Assembly: GCF_010093535.1 (NCBI RefSeq)
Contig: NW_022985168.1
Span: forward strand, 1,692,613 to 1,756,612
Reading direction: 5' to 3'
Length of the DNA: 64,000 nucleotides
Source of the DNA: Lindgomyces ingoldianus
Taxonomy: Eukaryota > Ascomycota > Dothideomycetes > Pleosporales > Lindgomycetaceae
The position numbers and the translations under genes were made by a program. Shown piece by piece: positions 47,401 to 56,664 of this stretch (the stretch's first letter is position 1; each line of letters starts with the position of its first letter). The notes beneath the pieces were generated by a model that was not told where the DNA came from, did no database searches, and worked only from the letters and a program-made list of their open reading frames with translations.

Positions 47401-48400
47401 TTTTACTAAAAATTCTTTTTAGTTTTTTTAATTACTAATAATATGTTTAACTTTATATTCTGTTTCTTTATCTTTTTATTTTTATGTAGATAAGAGAATT
47501 TCTTTAAGTGCCTTTTCTAGTCTAGAGACGTAGAACTACAGGTGTATTTTTATATGTAGGGGAAGTTTAAGCTTGCAGTTGTTTTATTAGGTTTATAGGA
47601 CTTTATATAGCCTTATTATTTTTTTTACTAGCTTTCTAGAAGGCCTAGGTATCTTAAAGTTCTTAGTGTTAAGATACATGTAGTCTCTTAGGTAGATTTC
47701 TAGGCTTAGTTATTATAATTTATTTACATATTTCTTTATTATTTCTCTACTAGACCTAGCTTTTATAGCTAACCTTTTATGTACTTAATATAGATTTATA
47801 AGCTAGTCTATTAATTTCTAAAGGTCTATAGGTTAGTTTTCTTATAGTGTAAAATAAAAGTTATAACTAAAATTAGCTTTATATAGTGTTTTCTTTATTA
47901 TAGCTAATTCTATGTTGTTAATAGCTAGCTGTGCTATAGAAAGCTATTCTGCCTAATTATTCTAAGTGTAGAAAATGTACTTTCTTAGGAATTTTTCTAC
48001 TTCTATGTTTGTCCTTTTAGTCTAGCTGTCTGTCTGCAGGTAGTAGGCTGTTAATAATTTATGTGTTATACTAAAGTGCCTTATTACTACTTTTTAAAAG
48101 CTGCTAGTAAATAGTTTATCTTAGTTAAAAATAATAATCTTAAGGCATTTATAAACTAATATTATGTTTTATTTTAGTTTATAAATAAATTTCTTAGCTA
48201 TTATTATTTTCTTTAAAGGCTAGGTGTGTAGATATTTAGTAGTTTTATCTAGGGCTACTATAATTATGTTGCACATCCTGTCTGTCTCTAGTTCTTTAGA
48301 TAAGGGTAATTTTGTAATAAAGTCTATTATAATTATTATTTATAACTATTAATTATTCTCTATAATATAAACTTTATTATTTAGTTACTATACTATGCCT
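47400..48400 (-). mobile_element. Gypsy integrase and chromodomain remnant, minus strand
   Basis: Decayed pieces in order: 'ELETDRMCNIIIVALDKTTK', 'KLFTSSFKK', the 'TTCRQTA' remains of HPQTDGQ (near 48030), 'RPSRKLVKK' (47650), a 'MKIHPVFHVSRL'-like segment (47540) and a chromodomain ('EYKVKHIIS...KEFLVK'). It is truncated upstream; there is no RT. Confidence 0.7.
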
Positions 48401-48853
48401 GCCCTTAGATGTGTATGTAAAATAGAACATTTACTATTACTATTCTAGTTATTCTCTTTACAGACGTTCTTCTAACTAAGAATTACTCTACAAAGTATTT
48501 AATAGAGACTTAACTAAAAGCTTATAAAAAAAATATAACAACACTATTCTTTCTATTATATAAATATATGTTTTTAATATAGTTATTCTATTTATAATTA
48601 ACTTCTAATTAGCTTAAACACTTTTAAATTTTTTAAATTTTTTAATTAGCTTAAAAGTTTAGAAGTTTTATTTAATCTAACAATAGTATAAGCGTAAAAT
48701 CATCTATAGAGTGGCTAACTTAGAAGATAAGGTAGAGGAGCGTGTCGCACGTAATAGTATCTCTCACGCAATAGCAACACTATGTTATAGTATCTTCTAT
48801 TACGTCACCTAATACTTTCACCTATTTTAAGCTTTTCATGCCTTAGGGCCAAC
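48401..48853. other. AT-rich decayed repeat sequence
   Basis: No identifiable domain. Contains tracts of TTTAAATTTTTTAA. Confidence 0.35.
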
Positions 48854-49027
48854 TGTGAGAGGTATCGAGCAGGAAACACAGGTCACAGAGAGGGAATGCA
48901 GGATAGGGGGGTAACGAGAGTAAACCTTAGGGTCGGAGGCAGAGGTACGGAGGCCGAGGAGCTTATATACCCCGTTCCAAGCCCTTAGGGTACTCAGGGG
49001 TTGGATAGATGTAACATAACTGTGACA
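48854..49027 (-). repeat. LTR fragment of another Gypsy-type family, copy 1
   Basis: On the minus strand starts TGTCACAGTTATGTTAC and contains GGGGTATATAAGC, a TATA box (48958-48973). Matches 54143-54320. Largely free of RIP. The ORF across it on the minus strand is spurious. Confidence 0.65.
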
Positions 49028-49082
49028 CCAACTCTTGCTTTCCCTCAAGCTCCTTAGACTAGACTAAAAACCACAACACTAA

Positions 49083-51026
49083 CTATTAGTAAGTTAATTA
49101 AGGCTGTTATATTATAGTTAAGTTAAAAGTAAGCATATAGTAACTAAGAGTGTTTAAAGAGAAATTAGTCTATATTTCCTTTAAGTTTATATTAGAGCTT
49201 GTGTAGAAAGAAAAGTAGATCTTTTTATTTTTTGTTAAATAGTAGGGGATTAGAGAGTTAGTTAGATTTTATTACTAAGTTAAAAAGGTTACAGGTTGTA
49301 GGCAGTGTTAGATAAGAGAGAGTTAAGCTATCTTTAGACTTCTAGGTAAGCTTTAAGGATAGTAAGTTCTTAGTTTCTACTACTATAATAGAAGTTAAGG
49401 CAGAAATAAGCTGCTTAATAATATAAAGCTGTTTTTTAAAGTCTTTTTAAAAAGCTTTTAAGCTTATAATGTAGCAGCTTTCTTATAAAGTAAGCGCTTT
49501 TTAGAAGGCTTTTTAGCTTACTTTTATAGCTTAGAGTTATGTAAGTACTAACGTACTTCACAGGCGAGTTGCTCACACACCTAAGTTGCTTACTTTTGCT
49601 AAGACCCTACTAAACCACCCTTTCTACACTAATGCATTCCCCACAACACTACTTAGACGCGCTAAAAAAACATTAGATATAGCTTATACTCTAGGCTTTT
49701 AAATAAGACATAAAACTCTTAAAAAAATGTGCTATAGCTATATATAAAGTCCTATAAAAGATAATAAATAACTATAGCGCTAGACAACTTTTATAAGCTA
49801 ATTTTATAGCTAAATTATAAAGGCTAGGCAAAAAAAAGAAGCAGGTAATTATTAAGACTATACTTAAGCTATATGCGTAAGAAATTTCCCCTTAGATAGC
49901 ATTTATAGCTAATATAGCTAATTCTTTGCGCGCTAAGCATAATCTAGGCTATGTTTGCATAAACTAGCCTAGTATATTTATAAAGCGTTATTTAGAGCTT
50001 AAAGTAATGTTTAAGCATAAGTATAACTATAAAAAAGCTCTTTATAAGAGTCCTAGAGTAATTTAGAGTAGGTTTAGCCTTGTAGAGAATATTAAAGCTA
50101 AGTATAGCATCTAAAATAATAACATGTATAACTTTAGCAAAATAAGGTTTATAATTAGCTAAATATTTTTTAACTATACTTATGCTTAAAACTTTACTTT
50201 AAGCTTTAAATAACACTTTATAAATGTACTAGGCTAGTTTATGTAAACATAGCCTAGATTACACTTAGCGCGCAAAAAATTAGTTATATTAGCTATAAAT
50301 GCTATCTAAAGGGAAATTCCTTGCGCATATAGCTTAAGTATAGTCTTAATAATTACCTGCTTCTTTTTATTGCCTAGCCTTTATAATTTAGCTGTAGAAT
50401 TAGCTTATAAAGGTTATCTAGCGCTATAGTTATTTATTGTCTTTTACAAGACTTTACACATAGCTATAGCACATTTCTTTAAGAGTTTTATGTCTTGTTT
50501 AAAAGCCTAGAGCGTAAGCTATATCTAACATTCTTTTAGCACGTCTAAGTAGTGTTATAGGGAATGCATTAGTGTAGGAAGAGTAGTTTAGTAGGGTCTT
50601 AGCAAAAGTAAGCAACTTAGGTGTGTGAGCAACTTGCCTGTGAAGTACGTTAAGCTTATTAGATTAGATTTAGAGGCTATTCTTAGCTAAAGTTTTAACA
50701 TAATGTAATATTATAATTATACATAAGTAAGGTTATAGAGCTTTACAGAAGTCTAGTTTAATTACTATGTAAAGTATTATAGTAGGTATAAGATATTGTG
50801 TAAAAAATAAGAAAGTTTAAAAAGAAATTAGTAATTAAATACTTAGCTTAGAAGTCTAAGCGCTTTAAGTATAAATTAAGCCTGTTTTAGGTTTAGTTAG
50901 TGTTAAGGCAGTTTATGCTTATGTTTATGTCTATGTTGTGTTGTGTTTGTGTTAGACGTGCACTAATAATACTCTAGTACGCGTCTAATACAGTTATGTC
51001 TGGGATCCGGGGAGGATACCGTGACA
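49083..51026 (-). mobile_element. Gypsy element C: 5'-terminal fragment with LTR, same family as A and B
   Basis: Matches 36387-37220 of element A, including the LTR (50709-51026, ending GATACCGTGACA), with a foldback element inserted at 49551. Element A supplies the empty site (AGTACTAAGCTTATT, near 36840). Confidence 0.8.
49551..50650. mobile_element. Foldback element, copy 2, intact (1100 bp)
   Basis: Perfect ends ACGTACTTCACAGGC/GCCTGTGAAGTACGT, TA duplication on both sides (49549-49550, 50651-50652) and arms of about 470 bp that are inverted copies of one another around a short spacer. No ORF. It interrupts Gypsy element C. Confidence 0.88.
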
Positions 51027-51029
51027 ATA

Positions 51030-51725
51030 TGTTCGTTAAGTAAAATAACTAGGTATAATAGCTTCTACTTACGTAACAAGCTTTAATTACTACTAAATTA
51101 GCAACTATAAAAGAAACCTCTTATATAGTAAATTTTAGCTACAACCTTTACTTCTCTATACAAGGGACACAGCCATAGGACCCTAAGAAAGCAAAAGAGA
51201 GAATTATAAAAATCTAAGACCTACACTAAAAATTAGCCTAATAAGCATAAATAAGCTAAGAATAAATAATAAAGTAAGCTAGCTAATATAAAATAAAAGA
51301 ACTAGATATCTAGCTAGAAAATCAAGTCTATCTTAACACTAGAAATCTAAATAGATAAAGACTTTTAAAGAAGCTAGTAAATAAATAAATTAGCCTATAT
51401 AAAGCTATAGCCAAGTAAATAGTTAACTTTTACCTTAGACTTCTACTAATAATAAGAATACATCTATAGTTCTACATATTAAAGTTAGATAAAGCCTTAG
51501 AAAAGATTCTAATAGCTATAACAAGCTAAGAGCTAGTAAAAATAGAATATAAAGTAGAACACATTCTATAATCTAACAGCAATAGAACATAGATTTTAGT
51601 TAAACAAAAGAGATAGCTTACTAGTAAAAATACATAAAAACTTATTAAGAACATTAAGAATGCTCTAGAAGCATTAGCTTATTTCTAAAAGGCTTAGACA
51701 GTAAAAACTAACTAGGTAAAAGAGC
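51030..51725 (+). mobile_element. Gypsy integrase C-terminus and chromodomain remnant, plus strand
   Basis: With TAG read as Gln: 'KAKERIIKI.DLH.KLA', 'ENQVYLNTRNL', a 'MRIHPVFHV'-like 'IRIHLQFYILKLDKALEKI' and a chromodomain ('YKVEHILQSNSNRTQILVK', then 'KLIKNIKNALEALAYF'). It begins right after the LTR of element C, so this is a deletion or composite junction. Confidence 0.65.
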
Positions 51726-51779
51726 ACTAAAACTAAAAAGCAAAGCTCTATTACCCTACAAAGCATCATATAACTGCGA

Positions 51780-52570
51780 TGTAGGCAGACAAGTCCCTAG
51801 CAATGCTAGCTAAGGAGGAGAGAGGCTAGCAGCCTTAGCCTCTAGCGCCTCTAGCTTATCTAATAACAACAAGTCTTCTTCTATGTATTTAGCCTAACAA
51901 TTCTAAAGCAAACAGAACTGTTTCTTTAGATAAAGCTTCTTAGTAGATAATTTAGCCACCTTCCGCTCTATCTTTGCCTACTTAGCTTTAATAAAAGCTC
52001 TTTGCTTAAGAATTACAACCTAAGCTTTCTAAGCCTACTCTATCTCTTATAACACCTTTACGCGGTCGCGCTTAAGCCTATTTTAGGCCTAGTTAGAAAC
52101 AAAAGCATTATAATAACTTCTTTTCTAAAGACAATCTACACACTTGTTAAATAATAAGAATAAACATAGTTAATACTAGAAAAATAATAGAGACTATAAA
52201 GTTACATCATTATATAATAAAGAGAATTAATGTAGCAAATAGTGTAGTTATAATAAGACTAAGGATAATAGTAAGGCATAGTTAGAATAATTACTGCAAC
52301 AGAAGAACAACAGGCACTTACAGGTTATAACAGTTTTCTAACACTTGTAATAGTATAGAGAAGGCGGTAAGAACGCTGCTAGGAAGGAAAGGCTGTGTGT
52401 TACAGTCTCTAAGTAGACTAAAAGTAAGTGCTAGATAGCTACTAGATTAAATAATAATTAGTAGTAGAACTTTTCCTTAGCAGCGCAACAGGAAAATTAT
52501 GTAACAAACTAGAAGTCTCTAGAATAGAGATATTAGGCTTAGTAAAAATACATGCGCTAAGAGAAGTACA
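51780..52570 (-). pseudogene. Decayed coiled-coil protein gene, antisense to an adjoining Gypsy pol (copy 2)
   Basis: Minus strand with TAG read as Gln: 'RLKRDRVKVLQEIEQAQKAQ', 'RAFIKAKQAKIERKVAKLST', 'EEDLLLLDKLEALEAKAASL', related to copy 1 ('LSFLDKIEAFKAKVKSYSSL'). Both copies share an upstream block (GACTGTAACAC...TTCCTAGCRGCGT; 52300-52410 here). It runs toward, and stops beside, the plus-strand chromodomain remnant. Confidence 0.5.
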
Positions 52571-52990
52571 TGTAGTGTATGTAATTAAAAATTACATGCA
52601 AATTTAAAACTGCATGCATAACATATAAAACTAATGTATATAGTCTTAGTTCTAGCTATTATTTAAAAGGTTGTAATTAATGTTTAGTTTATTCTAAATA
52701 ATAAACTACGTAGTCTAGTAGTTTCTAACAACACTAGATTCTCTTGTATCTATACATACCAACTCCTTTATCATCTCTAGCAAAATCATTTCCCCTGCTC
52801 CCTATACAGCAGCCTAGGCAAACTACGATAGGCCGACAACTCTAGACCTCTAATAAGCCGCAGCTTAGATTTTACACCTGTGCCGCTGCTTATCCTCCTC
52901 CACGCCACTCCACTTTCACAGCCAGGCCCGCGTACTAAACACATACGAGTTGCTCCCCCGCAGCCTACCTAGTAAGTAGATATCGTAACA
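52571..52990. repeat. Possible LTR or other repeat with a TG...AACA boundary
   Basis: A sharp edge ...GATATCGTAACA at 52990 is typical of an LTR end. A start near 52573 (TGTAGTGTATG) is possible. Contains normal-GC sequence without a frame. No second copy in the window. Confidence 0.3.
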
Positions 52991-53520
52991 GTAAGTAACT
53001 TAGGTGTGTAAGCAACTTGCGTATAGTGTACGTTGCTATTTTTTATTTATAATAAGTCTTAGTAGTTGCAAACTCTAAGTAATACTTTAGAACTTAACTT
53101 ATAATTAATACTTATCAAAATTAAAAATTAAAAGTATATAAATAGCGTACTAGCTTTTATAGTTAAAGTGTTGAAAAAAGTCTTAAAAAAGTAGTAATAA
53201 TTACATATAAGCTACTGTTAATGTAATAGAAAATTACTAAACTTTAAACAGCTAATAAAGCTGCTATATAATATAAATTATAAAGAAAAAGGCTAATTAA
53301 AGTAGAAAAAGCCTTAATAGTTTTAGAAAGGCCTATACTTTATAACTTTAAAAGAGTTTAAAGCGCTAAGTAATAAAAAGAATGCAAAAAAGCAAGTATA
53401 AGCTATAGTAAGTAAGCTTTCTAAAGACGCTATAGACAGTGTAATTAGACTAGACATAACACACAAATATGTATAAAATACTACAACAGTTTATAAATAA
53501 TCTGTAAAAGCAAAGCTTGC
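52991..53520 (+). mobile_element. Pogo/Fot-like element: terminal repeat and decayed transposase tail, copy 1
   Basis: 52991-53032 carries the terminal motif AACTTAGGTGTGTAAGCAACTTGC. 53150-53470 matches 55200-55375 plus 55819-55900 and encodes a basic tail; in the better copy it reads about 'IVHKLVLA..EITKLQAANKAATFRKA' and '..DSAIRLDIT'. Such tails follow the DDE domain in fungal pogo/Fot1 transposases. The site AAGTATAAGCTATAGTAAGTAAG (about 53393-53415) is the unoccupied version of the solo LTR target. Confidence 0.5.
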
Positions 53521-54142
53521 TTAGAGTAATTATTGCAACTACTAATTAGAGAGCAATAAGAAGCAAGTCTATTAACTATAAGAGGCTTATAGAGAGCTTA
53601 GGCGCTAAGTGTCTCAGGCTGCTTGTCTGAAACACAGGCGCAACACCAGGCCTATGTGCGCGACGCTAGGTCCCTGTGCTCTTCTTACGCAACAGTAATA
53701 GTTAGCGTATTAAAGTAGGTTATCTAGGTTAAAGAATAGTTACAGCATAATGCTTAGCAAAGTAGTATTAGACAGGTAATAAATGTATAATAACAACATT
53801 TAACTATAGCATGTAACTAATCTATTTGCAGTAGTAACACTTAGATGTGTTGTTACTATAGTTGCACAATAGTTAGATGTGTTGTTACACAATAGTTAGA
53901 TGCGTTAGCACTATAGTTGTATGCATCTTAGCACAGTCTGTTGCTAAGACCCACCTAATTATTTTGCATATATATAGACTCCTGTAAAGGACTCCTCTAG
54001 CAATACATTTAATGCAGTTCCTTATGTCTCTAGTGCCTTACATAGCTTCACATAATCACTAACACACTAATATAGCTAAAAAAAGTAAATAATAGTTAGC
54101 TCTAGCTCTTAACACGTTTGTGCCCTTATAATAGTCTTCCTT
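53521..54142. repeat. AT-rich repeat region with short tandem repeats
   Basis: 53830-53930 contains two to three copies of CAATAGTTAGATGTGTTGTTAC-like units, followed by a TATATATAG box near 53968. May be part of an LTR; no boundaries resolved. Confidence 0.35.
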
Positions 54143-54320
54143 TGTCACAGTTATGTTACAGCTATCTAACCCCTAAGTACCCTAAGGGCTTAGCACAGGG
54201 TATATAGGCTCCTCGGCCTCTGTACCTCTGCCTCTAACCTTAAGGTTTACTCTCTCTTGTTACCCCCCTATCCTGTATTCCCTCTCTGTAACCTGTGTTT
54301 CCTGCTTAATACCTCTTACA
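54143..54320 (+). repeat. LTR fragment of the Gypsy-type family, copy 2
   Basis: TGTCACAGTTATGTTACAGC...CCTGCTTAATACCTC, matching the minus strand of 48854-49027, with TATATAGG at about 54200. The two copies diverge right after ACCTCTYACA. Confidence 0.65.
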
Positions 54321-54414
54321 TCCTCCCCTTTGCACCTTACAGTCTCTAGTGTTGTGTAATAAGGTAGACGCCCCGCCTGCTAAGCTAATACTATGCAACT
54401 TTCCCTACTATACT

Positions 54415-54579
54415 AAAAGGTACGCACGGGAATACTTAAGCTAAGTATTCTAGCATAGTATAATATATATATAGATAATGCTAGGGCTAGCACTAGCACT
54501 AGCAGTTGTCTCTAGTCTAGCCTAAACCTCTATAAGCAAGAGAAGGCCATGTAGTTAACTGTGCCTACCTTGTTACACA
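54415..54579 (+). repeat. Interspersed repeat, copy 2 (pair of 3387-3552)
   Basis: Same order of blocks as copy 1, with only scattered changes (CCAAGTGG to CCATGTAG). Confidence 0.6.
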
Positions 54580-54930
54580 TTGCGTCTGTTCCTTTCACCG
54601 CCTAATACTGCCACGCTATGCCTAATACTGCTACCTAATATCTTTAATTTAATTGTTTTAGCATTAAAGCCCTAGTTGTAGAGCTGCAGCTTGTGTAGTT
54701 TGTTGCCTCTACAGGAATTTCTTAGAGTGCTAGGGAGCTCTAGCGCTGCCTCTGCCTCTGCCTCTGCATCTCTATTGCCGCAAAGATTAATGTAGTACAT
54801 GTAATACCTTAACAAGCTATTTTGCTTACACAACTGCTAGTTTAGCTTCTTTAACTACTGTTTAAATATAATAGGCTAATGCCTAGAGATGTTAGTAAGA
54901 GATTACCTACTAGTGTTAAGAAATGCATAA
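54580..54930. other. Decayed repeat sequence, nothing assignable
   Basis: No frame. A CTCTGC microsatellite of four units lies near 54749-54772. Confidence 0.35.
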
Positions 54931-54933
54931 AGT

Positions 54934-55105
54934 AAATTACAGCACATTGCAGTAAACTACAGCAAATTGCAGCAAACTACAGCAAATTGCAGCAAACTAC
55001 AGCAAATTGCAGCAAACTACAGCAAATTGCGGTAAACTATATCAAATTGCGGCAAACTACAGCAAACTACAGCAAACTATAGCAAATTGCAGCAAACTGC
55101 AGTAG
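54934..55105 (+). repeat. 20-bp minisatellite
   Basis: About eight copies of AGCAAATTGCAGCAAACTAC, itself two 10-bp half units. The core TTGCAGCAAA is shared with the Copia LTR minisatellite. CA dinucleotides are kept, so it is not RIP-degraded. Confidence 0.85.
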
Positions 55106-55199
55106 ATCACAGCAGCAGGCAGCAATCTCTAGTAGATATTAGTTGTGTTACAAGTAGCTCTACGTATAGAGAGGGTTATATAGGGGTAATGTCTCTAGA

Positions 55200-55905
55200 A
55201 AAAAAGCCTTAAAAAGGATAGCAATAATTGTACATAAGCTAGTGTTAGCGTAATAGGAAATTACAAAGCTTTAAGCAGCTAATAAGGCAGCTACATTTAG
55301 AAAAGCCTGCGCTTAACAGCTCTAAAGAAGGTTAGAGTACGTAGTAATAGGAAGAAGGTAAAGAAGCAAGTGTAAGCTTGTTAGATTAAAGCACTGTTTC
55401 TAGGCTTCCTGAGATGAATGATGGGTTTGGATATAATGTATAGGATGATGATTGATTGTGTTGATCTATTAATCCTTTTTCTGCTCTACTCATGTTGCTT
55501 GGCTTTTGTTTTTCTGATCCGAGTCCCTCGCGCACTAGCCCTATGCGCGACCAGCTTGCAACATGCTGCAATTTGTTGCAGAATGCTGCAACATGCTGCA
55601 ATTTGTTGCAAAACGCTGCAACATGCTGCAATTTGTTGCAAAATGCTGCAACATGCTGCAATTTGTTGCAGAATATTGCAAAATGCTGCAACATGCTGCA
55701 ATTTGCTGCAACATGCTGCAATTTGTTGCAACATACTGTTCGAGCTTATTGCTCGTACTATGTAGCAGCTTTTGTCCAGCGTTCCTCCTGTCTTGACAGT
55801 AGGTGCGCATATCTGACAAAGCTAAAGTAGGTAAGCAATCCTAAAGGCGCTGTAGACAGTGCAATTAGACTAGGCATAACGCGCAAACGTGTAAGCAAGA
55901 AGTAG
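55200..55905 (+). mobile_element. Pogo/Fot-like transposase tail, copy 2, split by the solo LTR
   Basis: 55200-55378 and 55824-55905 together match 53150-53470. The best reading is 'IVHKLVLA', 'KLQAANKAA', 'FRKACAQQL', a basic run, then 'GAVDSAIRLGITRKRVSK'. The 3' flank 55885-56026 ends in the foldback-like terminal motif AACTCAGGTGTGTGAGCAACT. Confidence 0.5.
55379..55818 (-). mobile_element. Solo Copia LTR with expanded 30-bp minisatellite
   Basis: Reverse complement of the Copia LTR at 2333-2654, 440 bp instead of 322, ends TGTTAGATT...ATCTGACA, with perfect AAGCT target duplications (55374-55378, 55819-55823). About five and a half units of TTGTTGCAAAATGCTGCAACATGCTGCAAT (55559-55735) explain the extra length. 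Since the unit is a multiple of three and lacks stops, all six frames stay open, so the Cys/Gln-rich ORFs here are spurious. It is not RIP-degraded. Confidence 0.92.
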
Positions 55906-56548
55906 AAGTAGTATCTAAATAATATTCTAAGCTGTACTCTACTCTATAGTGCTAGAGCGGGTTGTTATAAAGTTTGTTGTGGTGTGGTCTTGGCAAAAGT
56001 GAGCAACTCAGGTGTGTGAGCAACTGCCAATCCCCGACACACCGATGCGGCTGATGCCAATCCCTGACACACTAATGTGGCTGATGCCAATCCCCGACAC
56101 ACTGATGTGGCTAGAGAGGTGGAACAGACGCAACTATCTATAATTTAAACATGTTTTACACAACGCATGCTAGAGTAAACTGCATGCAAATTAACAGAAA
56201 GGTGCACCTATATTAGGTATACATTTTTTTTTAAAAAAGAATGTAAGAAATACCTAAGGTGACAGAGAAATAGCGTTACTGGGGTTTATCTGAAGAAATT
56301 CTGACTAACTAGCGCGTCCAAAAGAGGAGATTCTGCGCAACTTTTCGTTCTGCAAACCCGAATATAATAAGCAGAGCAAGCTCTGCTAATAAGAAGTAGA
56401 AGTAGTCTTTAAATAATATTCTAGGCTGTACTATACTACATAGTGCTAGAGCAGGTTGTTATAGGATATAATAGAGTGTGATATAGTGTGGTCTTGGCTA
56501 AAGTAAGCGACTTAGGTGTGTGAGTAACTTGCTTGTAGGGTATGTTAA
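55885..56548 (+). repeat. Direct repeats of a pogo-like 3' end, with 30-bp tandem repeat between
   Basis: 55885-56026 and 56388-56548 are about 150-bp direct repeats (AGAAGTAGAAGTAG...GTGCTAGAGCRGGTTGTTATA...GGTCTTGGC). Each ends in the terminal motif seen in the foldback element; the second copy goes on to CTTGCTTGTAGGGTATGTT. Between them 56025-56112 holds three 30-bp units (TGCCAATCCCCGACACACYGATGYGGCTGA). Confidence 0.65.
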
Positions 56549-56664
56549 AGCTTTTTAACAACTTATGTGCCTACTCTAGAAAATAACTACCCTGCTACTA
56601 AGAAAGTGTTTAAAAGTTATGGCTGTATAGACTACTAACAGTCCTATTAAATGAAGGAAACTAT

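Noticed and set aside
48836..49048. Minus-strand frame of 70 codons
   Set aside because: It lies across an LTR fragment containing a TATA box; repeated at 54143-54320 without a conserved frame.
54934..55735. Regular short repeats that might recall a CRISPR array
   Set aside because: The units are contiguous without unique spacers, in a eukaryotic repeat block. They are minisatellites.
55386..55830. Six open frames of 77-115 codons rich in Cys, Gln and His
   Set aside because: They arise from a 30-bp minisatellite (multiple of three, no stop in any frame) inside a solo LTR; no gene features.
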